This document shows, piece by piece, positions 35,701-48,200 of a stretch of 64,000 nucleotides of DNA. The translations under genes were made by a program, and so were the position numbers. Where the stretch lies: contig NW_004797636.1 in NCBI RefSeq assembly GCF_000002075.1, positions 382,718 to 446,717 on the forward strand, given 5' to 3'. Under the pieces are notes generated by a model, which was given only the letters and a program-made list of their open reading frames with translations, was not told the DNA's origin and ran no database searches. Position 1 is the first letter of the stretch; every line of letters begins with the position of its first letter. Origin of the DNA: Aplysia californica (lineage: Eukaryota > Mollusca > Gastropoda > Aplysiida > Aplysiidae).

Positions 35701-37628
35701 TGTATGTATTTATGTATGTACGTATTTATAATTATGTATTTATGTATGTATGTTTGCCATTGTAAAACAAAGTGCCCTTCTGGGACAAGTAAAAGCGTAA
35801 TTTATAATGTTATGATGATTTATGCAAGTAATTTTCAAAGTTCCTCTAATTTTTTAGAACTTTTTTTTGTTTTGTTTTTGGGGTTGCCTTGACTTGTACT
35901 GGGAATTTTCTGAGTCGGTGTATTAAAATAAGATAAGCAGTTCAGTTAAGCTTTTGGTATTTATCATAGATTTTGAATCTGTAATGCTATTATTGGTCCA
36001 CTTTTTTTGTTTGTTTCAAACTGCTCTTTTTTCAGCTGTATTATGCAAAACTTTTCTGTGTTTTTGTTTGTTCTCAATTTTTGTAAGAACCATTCGTGGG
36101 ATCAAACTTGAAAGAGCAGTCAGCCCCACTTCTCCCGGTGGTTTTCTTTTGCAGTTTTTACTCTCTCCTGCACCATGCTTAAAAATAGTTTTTGGAGAGT
36201 ATTTTTGATTATTTGTACTTTGCTCACAATAGTGGAATTTTCTGTGTTTTGAATAATTAGCAAAAATAGATAACCTTCTCTTGGTATAAGTAGATACATG
36301 CCATCATAAGATGAGTGTCTATTGCTTTTCTTGTTGATTTTAGTGGACCAAAGAGATCCTTACTCAAGTGCTGCTGGGATGCACTTCAACCAGCTTCTGT
36401 GCCGCTATGGAGCCCCCATCATAGTGCTCAATTTGGTGAAGGTGAGGCATATCTGTTGCTTGGTAACACTTGATGAACCCCCTGTCTGCACTGTGGGCGT
36501 ACCTGGTACACTGTTATAATTAACCTCTGTGTGCGCTGTCAGTGTACCTGGTAGGCCCTTAAAAAAACTTGTGTTTTGTCTCATTCCTATTTTCACTACT
36601 GCACAGTTTTGAATGAAAAGAGTTGTATCCCTCTTACACTGTGATATATATACGGTTAGACAAAAACATATTTTTGAAAAAAAGCAGTCTTTGAAAAACA
36701 AGAAAGAATGTGAATTTACCGGGTTTTTCTTTTAAAATGAAATAGATACTTCTTTATCACAGTATTATGTGTGGGTGGGTGGCGGGTGCTCTGGTGTGGT
36801 TTGCTTCTTCTTTCCAATCAAACATCGGTCGTCCTTATCTCCCCTCCGTCTATTTTGTGTAAGTCACCATCAAAAGACTAAAAAATAATGTTAAAAAAAA
36901 ATAATTTCTTTATAAAAGTCTAGGTTTTAAAAAAGTATTTTTTGGTGCTTTTATAGTTTTTCCTGGGTTTCTTTTTTTTCCCTTCCAATTCAATGGCCTG
37001 TCGGTATCATAGCCTACAATCATTATTTTGACAGTCAAATGGTGTCATTTCAAATACTTTTAACCTGTGAAGAAAGCCTTATGATTAAAACGCATAATAC
37101 TGTTTTAGTTTTAGTAATTGTTTTACGGCACTTGCAACACAATAAGGTCATATAAGTGCTGAAGATTATAGGTGTTATTGTTACTCTCTTGTAACACCTC
37201 TAATCTTCGGCACTTATATGACCTTATTGTGTTGCAAGTGCCGTAATTATTCTGGCAAAACTTTTTTTTTTTTCTGATGTGTTCCAGACGAGAGAAAACA
37301 AAAGACATGAAAGTATTTTGAGTGAAGATTTCATCAAGACAGTAGACTACCTGAACCAATTCCTGCCCGCTGAGCACAGCATCCAGTACATTGGCTTTGA
37401 CATGGCCAGAGTCAATAAAAGGTGGGCTGGTGTTCTTGTAATTCTTATGCTTATGCTGACTTCCTTCCACTTTTGGGGCTCTCTCTTTATATCATGATGC
37501 CAGAGGTTCTTTGGACTCTCTTCCCTTTCCCTTGTGTATGTTCCTGATTTTCTTGATTTTTTTAATGATGTATTTGAGTTTGTTTTGGTGTCATGTTCAG
37601 TGTGGTGGGATGTGAAATTTGAACTTTT

Positions 37629-37693
<65 letters not shown>

Positions 37694-40652
37694 TGTGCTG
37701 ATTATGAAAGGATTTATTTGGTTTTTATTTTAAACAGAATGAAGTTTTATAAAGCCTACTGTCATTTCAGATAATTTCACACATTTATGTTCTGTCACAA
37801 AGGTTTTCCATGTTTTCCTGTTGCTTTGACTTAACTCCTTAACCCTGGAATTATTTTCCAAGTTTTGATGTTATTTTTTCCAGAACTCGTGAAACGCATA
37901 ACTGGGGATACATGCAAAATGTTCGTATAATGGCTTAAACTGTGTCAAAGTGAAAGAGGAAGTAGTTTATACATTTGTCTAACATTTCTGAGTCAAAATA
38001 AATCTATTCGGATTTGTAAGAGATTGCATTTGCAGTAATGCTTTATGTACCCTGCAATCTGACTGGACGCTAGGACTGTCCACTTTGGAACCTGTTGAGT
38101 TTAACTGGACACTCCCTTCACTGGACAGTCCCATCATCTACTCAGGGTTATAGACTTAATGTCTTTTTAAAAACTTCTTTTTATCTTCATGGTTACAAAA
38201 AGATGCCAGCCAAGATGTTCATTTTTTAGCGTTTGATGCACGTGTTCATGATAATTTGAAATGTGCTCTCAGATGAAGGTATGGTTAAGATCAACTATTT
38301 GTTCCAATTTGCCATCACAGGAAAGATGCTGATGTGATGTTGAGGTTGAATCGTATCGCGAGATACTGCATGAAACAGACTGGATTCTTTCTCAGTGTGC
38401 CTCCCACCCAGGCCCAATACCTGCTCAAAGACCCAGAGTGAGTTGGTTCAAATCCACGTTGAGTTACCCTGAAGGTTAAATAGTTATGTTTCGTTGTACT
38501 ATCCTCTTAGGCTGACAGAGTGAGATTCCTCTTTGGGTTACCCTGAAGGTTATTAGTGAGATACCTCATTGAGTTACCCTGAAGGTTAATTAATTGTGCC
38601 CTTTTAGTCCTAGTGAACTGCTCTACAATATCTGGTTGACTTTAAAAAAAAAATATTTAGCTGCTCTAGTTTGCTGCTTCTGAAAGGAGGTTTGAGTCGA
38701 TAGTTTGGAGGCTTTTTTTACATATGTGAAGTTAAGTAACACTTCCCTGGAACAGCGCTTCAAATAGCATTAGTTCGTTCTAAAGATTGTTAAGCTGAAA
38801 ATGGGTTTTGTTTTGTTTGTTTGAATCTGAATTTTTGCTACAATTGATTCACTGTTTGTTCTCCAGACTGCAGGCTTTGAGAGGTGTGTGGGGTAGCAGG
38901 GGCTCCCGGCAGACAGGACTGGTCAGGACTAACTGTGTGGACTGCCTTGACCGCACCAACACAGCACAGTTTGCCATGGGACGCAGCGCCCTTGCTTATC
39001 AGGTAACTGATGCGTCTGTCACTCTGGAGTAAATTTTATATAAATACACTGTTTCTTAACTCCTCGCCTCTCAAACCACTATCCCTATGAAAACATTCTT
39101 TGTGTCAGGGGTATCACTGGCAAACCTCTACACAAATATAGCGAGACATGGTCTAAACCCCCTGGGGCGGTGCTACTGACTGAAGTGTCTTTAGGCTATC
39201 CCCAAAGGGGGGACATTAACATGTCCTTATGCATAGTAGGATTGTAAATGGGCTGATTCATCGATGTCATGCTCATAACTTTGCCTGAACTGCAACAGGG
39301 AATTGCTGCTTTTTGCTTTCCTAATCCTTACTATCGTCTTTTTTCCTTTACTGCTTTTGTATGTTTGTCACACTCTTGTGACCCGCTATTTCTCGGGTGC
39401 CTTAATAGTCGAGGCAGACTTTGTGTTGTTGAAGCTGGAGAGGTGAGCAGAGTAAGCCTGATTCCCTGTATGGACTTCTCTGTTGACATCTACCCCTTGG
39501 CGCTCATATAACCGTATGCAGTTGTGAGTGCCGTAAAAACTCTACTAAAACTAAAAAGATGTATGGTCTTGAAACTAGTTTGCTGTCTCTTCCATATATG
39601 TATGAAACGTGCAGACAAACCAAAAAACAGGGAAACTTAAACTGGGATGTGTGTGATAAATGCTGTGATTAGCTGTGTGTGGTGTCAGGGTTTTTTTCGT
39701 CTTTATGTGTCCTGTTTATTGTGTGAACCTGAAGCTATTTTTGTCCTCTGCCCACACAGTTGTATGCTCTTGGAGTCCTGGAGAAGCCACACTTAGAATT
39801 TGACACAGATTGTGTGAAGTAAGTAACCAAAAGAGAAACAATAAATGTTTTTCACCCTCTTATGTTCCTAGACCTGTACACCCCATTGTGTGTGATTTTT
39901 TTTTTTTTCATTCCTTTGTCTTTTCCTATGTGTCTCTCTCTCTGTATTTCTGCCTGCTTGCTTATCTCTCTCTTCTTCTATTTCACTCTTTGTGTATTTG
40001 TTTATGAATCTGTCTGTCTGTCTCTCCATCGGGGGCTCTCATGGCCTAGAGGTTAAGATGTTGGCCTCTCATTCAAAGGTCCCGGGTTCGAATCCGGGTA
40101 GTGACAGAAAAATTTTCCTCTCTAAATTTGTCTCCTTTCATCTCCTTTCCTGCTCTCTAGCAATGTTCTGTCGTCTGCTTTCGTCTCCTCTTTCTGCCCC
40201 TACTCCCTCATCTCCTTTGCCCCCCATCCTCTGGGCTCTTGATTCTTTCTACAGCTTTTCTACTGCTACTCCTTGGCTTCTTCTTACTGCTGTCTTTCAG
40301 CCACACCCCTGATCTTCTGGTAGGAAAGATCTACACCTAGCCTTCTCGAACAAGGGCGAAAAATCTTGGAGGGCCCGTGTGCCAGTTGCGCACATTAAAG
40401 ATCCCTTGGTGGTCTAAAATCGATAAGAGTAGGCTTCGGCCGCCACCGGGGCAAAATTCAAAATTTCCTACCAACTGAAAAAGTTTAATGTGTCCGCGCG
40501 CTCATATGACCTTACGCAGTTACGAGCGCCGTAAAACACTTAGAAAAACAAAACATATCTCTCCATCTGTCTGTCTCTCTTTCTTTCTCCCACTCTGTCC
40601 GTCTCTCTGTCTGTCTCTCTCTCTGTCTGTCTCCCTCTCTTTCTTTCTCTTG

Positions 40653-40697
<45 letters not shown>

Positions 40698-40714
40698 CCC
40701 CCCTCTCTCTCCCC

Positions 40715-40785
<71 letters not shown>

Positions 40786-43700
40786 ATTATGTTCACGCCA
40801 CTTTAGCTTGTTTTAATCTTGCAAGTGGTCTGAGGGTGCCACAGGTAGGTCTTACTTCTTTTCTGTTCCTTCGTTTTCCTTGTCGGTCTTGCTCTTTCCA
40901 AGCACTAAGTAACGATTATTGTGTCAATGTGATTATTTTCTGCTCAAATCAAATTCCACCTTGAATACTAGGCTTAAACTGTGTTGTCCACATGAGTTTG
41001 AGCAATGTAAAAAAAGGATATTGTTTCTTTTTGTCTAGTTGTTCCTCTTCTAGGAGTTGTGACACGTTTGAAAGTTGTGCTGTATGTGTACTGTGGGATA
41101 AGGCTGAGTTACGGGGCTCTCCCTCTAACTCTGATATGACAGACTGGCTCCACCCTTGAAGTACTAGCCTCTAATTTTCCATTTTTAACCTTTTCGCATC
41201 ATGCGGCTTTCACGGTGCGCATTCCCTAAGAACGCCATTATTTTATGTGCGCTATTCCCTGGAAACACACAATTTTTGGGTATTTTCAAAGATATGAATC
41301 TCAGTTGTTTTAAATCATAGACGTTTGTATTTGGTGTCAAAGTAAAGTACATTTCTTTGTCGACACAGGCATAATTTTTGGACCATATTCCCTTTCCTTG
41401 ACTAAAGTTGTCAACAGTACAAAAGAGCTTTTGAGGCTGAAAAAATGAAGTTTTCAAAACAAATTTTACACCCCGATATACACACTAAACAGCTCAATGG
41501 TTTTTCTTCAAAGAGTTCAGACAAGCGTAATCCATGATAGATATAATTCAACGAAAATTATCAGAAAATTCAACCGAACAAATGAAAAAGGTGGTGTTGT
41601 GAGCAGATGTATGAACAGCTCAATATACGCAAGCATTGGTTGAGTCTGCTGCTTCTTTCGGATCAGAGTTGAGTTGTACACCTCAAAACAGCCAGGGTAG
41701 AGTGTAACTTTGCAGTTTGAGCCCTAGTGCAGTGTAATTTTCTTTTGGTATTTTCTGTTCACTGCTGACATTCCAGCTCTGCACACCTTTCCTGTGCACG
41801 TTTCCTACTGCCGCCTAAAGGTTCTGTATCCGTGGTGTTGTTGTCAGCTTACTGACTCTCTTTGAGAACATGCCCCGCTTTTCTCTCGCACACTTCACTT
41901 AGGTTGAATCCTTCATTGGTGGGTTTATCTGAACTTGGATCAGGAACGGCCTTTGAAATACACCATGGTTTCGTCAATATAAAGTCCTGTTATGGTTTTC
42001 ACAAGTTTTAAAAAAACTTTCTTTTGTAGATTCCGTATAAATTAAATGGCTTCATTTTTTTAATGTCATGGTAAAGCTCTCCGTAGTGCACTGGTGCTAT
42101 GGTGTTTGACATATGAAACGAGAAGAGAGAACTGTCAAGGACCCTTTTCTTTACACGTACATCATTATTCAGCAGAAAGATGAGTGCAAGCCTGGGCTTC
42201 CAGGTCAGTTGTCGCAGAGAGTCAGTATCTTGAGTATACCCTGATGTGAACGAAAATAGATAACAAAGAATCATTCCATTTCTACAAGATTATCTAGTTT
42301 CTTGGTTTTGCTACGTAAACGACTTGCCAAGGTTTGCAGATCTTTGCCATTGGTCCCTTTCCCATCTTATTGTTTTATTTTAGTTTTCAAAAAGTTTATC
42401 AACTCCTCTGTAATGACCAGTCAGTAAATATCGGATGCTAACGGTGGTTTGGGTTGTGAGACTTCGATTTCACTGAATACCAGTAAACTGAGAAATATGG
42501 GGAAAGTTGTTTGTGTTTCGAGCCCACAGAATTTTATCTTCAAATATTCTTGTTAATTTTTTTTGTCTTTCTATACTCTCCTTTACAGCTCTACAGTATA
42601 TCCGTCGCCATATCGTAATTTCAACAACCGGTCAGTCCTATGGTCCATCCTCTCATCATCACTGTCTATGCATTCTAATCTCACGTATACTTGATTCACT
42701 ACTGGTTGCTTCTTTGGCAAAATTTAACGGTATGCTTTATTGTCAACCGGCATAGTAACCTCATCCTTTCAACATCATCTTCATCATCGGATCTTTCTAT
42801 GTAGATAGGACCTGTGACTCCTTTGAGAGTGAGTCTTCTCAACGTCGGTCTAAGCGCCACAACTTTCAGCGAATGTAAAACATCTCGGGATTGCTCTCAA
42901 ACATGACCTCAGAAATTCGCCTGTAAATTGAAATGTGTTCAAGCAGCTCAAATTCTGACAGCAAGAAACAGTTCCAAAATGGTATCTGACTACTTTTTTT
43001 GAAAGTTTGAAAGTGAAAAGTGAAAAGGCAAACTTTTTGTTGCATGCACAAGTACCTGAATCCAGGGTGGAGCGTGGCGTCATGAAAGGTTGTGAAATAG
43101 CGTGCATCAAAGAGGAGCGCTAAGCACCGAAGTGGTGTGAAAAACTTGGAGGGCCGTGCGGCGAAAAGGTTAAAATACATTCGCCAGAGAAGGTTTTAGA
43201 ATTTTTACTCTTGAATGAAATGAACTATCTTCAGTGTCATGGTGCAAACAAAATGCTTTTCTTGGCTAGTTTGTCTATTGTTATAAGAATGGGATTATTA
43301 CGAGGCAGAATGTGAATTTAAAGGTCACAGTTTCCTCAGAGTGGAGTACTCTTTTGTTGTCACTCTCTTGAGAACCTCCTGATATTTTTGCAAAATAAGA
43401 TGTGTCTTGGTAAGCCAAGTTAATCTTGTTTGGCAATTTCAGAGGGTTGTAAATTACTATCTGTGGTGATGGGAGTCTTATTTATGGCCTCTGTCTCGAC
43501 GCATTCTGGTTTTGTTGTCTGCCCACTTGTGGAAGTGACGGAAGTTTGTGGAAGAGGGGGGGGGGGGGGGGGGGGGGGTGTTCTCATGGCTTAATTTAGG
43601 TTTGTTTTTGTGCCTATGAGTGGATTCACATTTGGTAAAAATTAAAACCCCAACTTGTCTGCAGTTATCCAAACCCCCTTACTGGCATTTTGAAAATGCT

Positions 43701-45178
43701 TTCTGTTTGAGAGACTTGAGCCATGCTTAGAGGTACTATTGTTTTTTTAAATATTTGAACTCTATGGGTCTGCCAAAGGTGCACACGTAAGAGGAAACAG
43801 ATTATGAAAACATAATAGATATGTGTAACTTTAAGAGCTTCTTTTCTGTCCTCTATCAGGATGCTGGAGGAGTTGTATGAGGATCACGGTGACACCGTCG
43901 CTCTTCAGTACGGAGGCAGTCAGCTGGTTCACCGCATCAAGAGCTACCGCAAGATTGCCCCATGGACCTCCCACAGCCGTGATATCATGCAGACGCTGTC
44001 TCGATATTACAGCAATGCATTCTCAGGTGACTCAGTATTCCCTAATGCAAATGCTGCCTTGGTATTATGGCTTTGCTTTCCACAGAGTTGCACAATGTTG
44101 GCCTTCAGCAGGACTTTGTCAAGCCAGACTTTGACCAGCCTAGAGATAGATAGTGTGTTTTCAGGAGAAATATTGAGTATCAGAAACCTAAATATCATCA
44201 GCTAGTTGTTAAAATGTACATGTACTAATCCCCCAAATTTAAAAAAAAAAAATTACAGTTTCTAAATCTCTGGTATCAGTCACTTGTGTTCAAGAAATAT
44301 TTTTTTGAAATTCAAACTCAAAACAGCCAGAACAAATACAATTTTAGGCGCAACATGGGTTTTTGTCAAGTCCTGCTGTTCAGTCTGAGTGCCTTGTGGC
44401 AGTCTGAGTGCCTTGTGGCAGTCTGAGTGCCTTGTGGCAGTCTGAGTGCCTTGTGGCAGTCTGAGTGCCTTGTGGCAGTCGGAGTGCCTTGTGGCAGTCT
44501 GAGTGCCTTTTGGACTGAACTGTATGAACAAGTCACGTGTGTGTGTGTGTGTGTTGCTCATGAAATGATATAATTATAAGCCTCTGTAAAAGGACTTAAT
44601 TGTGTGTAATTTTCTGTGTATTATACATCAAAGAACGTAGTAATGTGTACTTTTGTATGTATTTCATTTGTTTTAGTATTTTAGTAAGAGTTTTACAGCT
44701 CTTGCAACACATATATGTCTTAGAAGTGCTGAAAATTTAGAGGTGTTACAAGAGAGTAGCAAACACAGAAAAAGGAGGAGGAGAGACAAGGACAATAGAT
44801 ATTTGATAGGAAAGAAGCAAACCACACCAGAACACCATCCCACCACCCACCATGTATTTCATAATTCTGCATGACTTTCAGATGTGGAGAAACAGCAGGC
44901 GTTTAATTTGTTCCTCGGTGTGTTTGTCCCTGTGGAGGGTCAGCCTAACCTGTGGGACCTGCCCACCGACTTCTACCTGCACAACAAAATCTCCTTAGGA
45001 CAAAAGTCGGCCAAGAACCAGTGAGTTTTGTCTTCTTTTTTTTTTTTTTTATAATAATAATATATAACATTAATATAGCGCATTTCCAAAAAAGTAGCTC
45101 AATGCGCTTTACATTGGAATACCCATTTTTCAAAACCTTTCTCACTACTTTCTTTCTTCTCATGCATTATATATTTAT

Positions 45179-45246
<68 letters not shown>

Positions 45247-48200
45247 TTTTCATTCAGACATAGGCACAAAACAACTATAATTTAAAAAATAATAATAATA
45301 ACGTTAAAAGCTTATGAAGGATAGGCCTGTAAGAACAGAAAATGCTTAAGATGTCTTATCCTCCTCCTCTTCTTCCCTCCTTTATTTCTTTCTCCCTTCT
45401 CCCTATCTCTTCCCCTACTACCTTCGCATCCCAGAGGTGGTATACAAGTGTCTTTGATTTGTTGCTTCTCTGCCTTTTGGCCAAGATCAAAGTGTAGTAT
45501 CTGTTCCTGACTTTTCTCTGCCTTGTGCTGCCTCGAAAGGGGGACGGATTCTGCATGAAGCTGATGAGGTCCGAACCTGACTCTGTTATCTCTAGTAGAT
45601 GGTATTCTTTAAAAAAAAAGAGTTGTCTTTGATTAGAGAGAACCTTACTCTAGATTGGGTTCTCTGTTACCTTTGTCATTCTTGTTCAGTCAGGCAGGGA
45701 GAACCCAAACACATTGGGGATTGTTGAATGGGGTCAACACATTCTGTGATTCAGGTAACCAGTATAATGAAAAATTAAAGAGATATCAGTCGGAGAATGG
45801 AAAATTGTACAAGCTATCTGTGATTTCGAGTTTTCCACGTTCATGTTGTCTGCGCCTGACTGTATTTGTATTTTAAAATATTATAGCTCGTAGCAAAAAT
45901 TCACGGTGCTTGCTGCTGTTGCTGTTGTTGTTGACTTTGCTGCTTCTGTTGTAGCTATGAGTTCGGTAAGATAACTGATGACAGTATGATTACGTCTGAA
46001 CATCTTTCTTTTCCCTTTGTAATATCCTGGGGTAAGTTTACCAGTCTGTTATACAGTGGGTGGTTGGCGGGTGCTCTGGTGTGGTTTGCTTCTTCTTTCC
46101 TATCAAACATCTATCGCCCTTATCTCCCCTCCTTCTTTTTTATGTTTGTTACTCTCTTGTAACACCTCTAATCTTGTGGCGCTTCTTCTTCTTCTTCTTC
46201 TTCTGGCTGGCCTCCGCAGGAGGGCGGCAGTCTGCCGCAGGCAGACAGCAGGCAGACAGGTAAGCGGCAACCTCTTGTGGCCTCGTCCAGAGTACATCCG
46301 GGCCCGGTCTCGCGTTGTTCTCCATAAGTGGGCCTCGATGTGCTTCCCCCCGGGGGCACTCATACAGTGCGTGCTGCAGGTCGTCAGGACTTGTGCCACA
46401 CGCCAGACAGGAATCATTGGGAGCGGAGCCTATTGCATGGAGATATGTCTGTAGGATGGGGCTCTTTGCGTTGCATCTTAGCTGCGATAACTCTCTTCTC
46501 TGTCTGACGGTAAGGTCCTTCTCTTTGTCCCTCTCCGGTGGTGGCTTCACCTTTCCCCCGACGGAGTCGTGCAGTTGCGCTTTCTCCCATGTGTGGGCAA
46601 TGATGTAACGCGAGATGCACGAGCTTGCTGACGCAATATCGACTGGAGTGTTGGACTGGTCAAGGCGGCCTCCCTTGTTGGCCAGGGCGTCAGCTCTGTC
46701 GTTCCCGTAGATGTCGCAATGTCCTGGTATCCATTGTATGTGAAGGTGTCCGTGGATTTCACAGCATTGGCAGATAGTGATCCACATTTTGTCCTCTATC
46801 TCAGTACGAACTGCAGTCACTCCGGACATTTAGTGTTGAACAACTGACTGGGAGTCTGTGAAGATGTGGATTCTTTGAAAACGTGGTTGTTTTTCTAGCC
46901 ATTGCAGTGCGCGGAGCAGGGCAGTAGTTTCAGCTCGGTAGCTGCTTCCGTATAGTCCCGCGGGCACGGATACGCATGTTTCCTCCCCAGAAGATTTGTC
47001 TAAACACCAGTATCCTCCTCCACATAACCTGTAGCCGTCGGTGGCATGGCCGTCAGTGAAGATATCGAGGTCGGACGTAGGCAATCGGCGCACAGTCTCG
47101 AGAGCTGCTTTACTTCAATACAGGGTAAAATGTATTAACACGACTACTCTGCACCTAAACTCAGCTTTAACATTCCAGGACCTCAACTCAGTGAAACATA
47201 TCAGCATCCAGTGCTGTGCATCTCGCGTTACATCATTGCCCACAGTGCCTACGTCCGACCTCGATATCTTCACTGACGGCCATGCCACCGACGGCTACAG
47301 GTTATGTGGAGGAGGATACTGGTGTTTAGACAAATCTTCTGGGGAGGAAACATGCGTATCCGCGCTCATATGACCTTATGCAGTTACGAGCACCGTAAAA
47401 CCTTTGCTAAAATCCCCCAAAAATCTGTTATACAGTATAATATTGTGTAAAAATATTTCTTTTTCCTTCTGTAATACTCTGAAGTAAGTTTACCAGTCTG
47501 TTATACAGTATAATATTGTGTACAAACCTTTCTTTTCCCTCTGTAATACCCTGAGGTAAGTTTACCAGTCTGTTATACTTTTCTGTGTTTCTATTTGTTC
47601 TTTCAGCTATTGCCAGTGGTGGACCTCTGAGGCCTGGAAGAGCTTACCTCTCCCGCATGATGAAGGTGAGACTAAGTTCTGCCCTATGATGGACAGATCA
47701 GAGAATGATGCTTTAGTTGGCAAGGAAAGTTCTGTTGCGTAAAAATTCTATTGAATATGATATTATGATTGTTGAACTAATTCGCTGTACTGGGTGCTGA
47801 TATGTTTCACTGAGTTGAGGTCCTGAAATGTTAAAGCTGAGTTTAGGTGCAGAGTAGTCGTGTTAATACATTTTACCCTGTATTGAAGTAAAGCACCCCT
47901 CTCGTTCTTATTTCCCTCATTTTAAAGCAAAATGTCACACAAATCTGTTACATGAGTAAGAAATGAAAGGAAAAAAAAATTGTTCAAGTGTCTTATTCAT
48001 GGACACAATTATATAAATCAATCTCTTCTAAGGACTGGGTTCACCACATTTAGATAGTCAGGCCAGCTGAACTGTCATGCGTTTTTAACAAGTTTAATAG
48101 AGATACTTGTAGAGTTTTCATTTTCTTAATGTGAAATAACATTAGGTGGGAATATCTTTCTTAACAAATAATGCAATCTCTGTATCCAGTGGCAAAACCT

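Larger units (their letters stand above)
46058..47423 (+). mobile_element. Family B element with 13-bp target duplication, split by a LINE
   Basis: The 5' part (46058-46183) and the tail (about 47362-47423) are separated by LINE-derived sequence. The pair is bracketed by the identical 13-mer TCTGTTATACAGT (46045-46057 and 47424-47436). This shows that family B inserts with a target duplication, as retroposons do, and that the LINE landed in it later. In FIG4 intron 16. Confidence 0.85.

Noticed and set aside
40488-40964. Long open frames through CT/GA tracts (also at 344-725, 20715-21305, 27415-27662 and 51814-52215)
   Set aside because: Poly Ser-Leu or Arg-Glu translations come from dinucleotide or tetranucleotide repeats and have no other support as proteins.
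41189-43169. Open frames inside the piggyBac-like element as genes (42008-42274, 42850-43180 and their duplicates)
   Set aside because: Short, without start or splice support or known domains. Duplication of the block explains why they recur.
45461-45600. A working U2 snRNA gene
   Set aside because: Only the first 50 nt match; no Sm site or 3' stem-loops follow.
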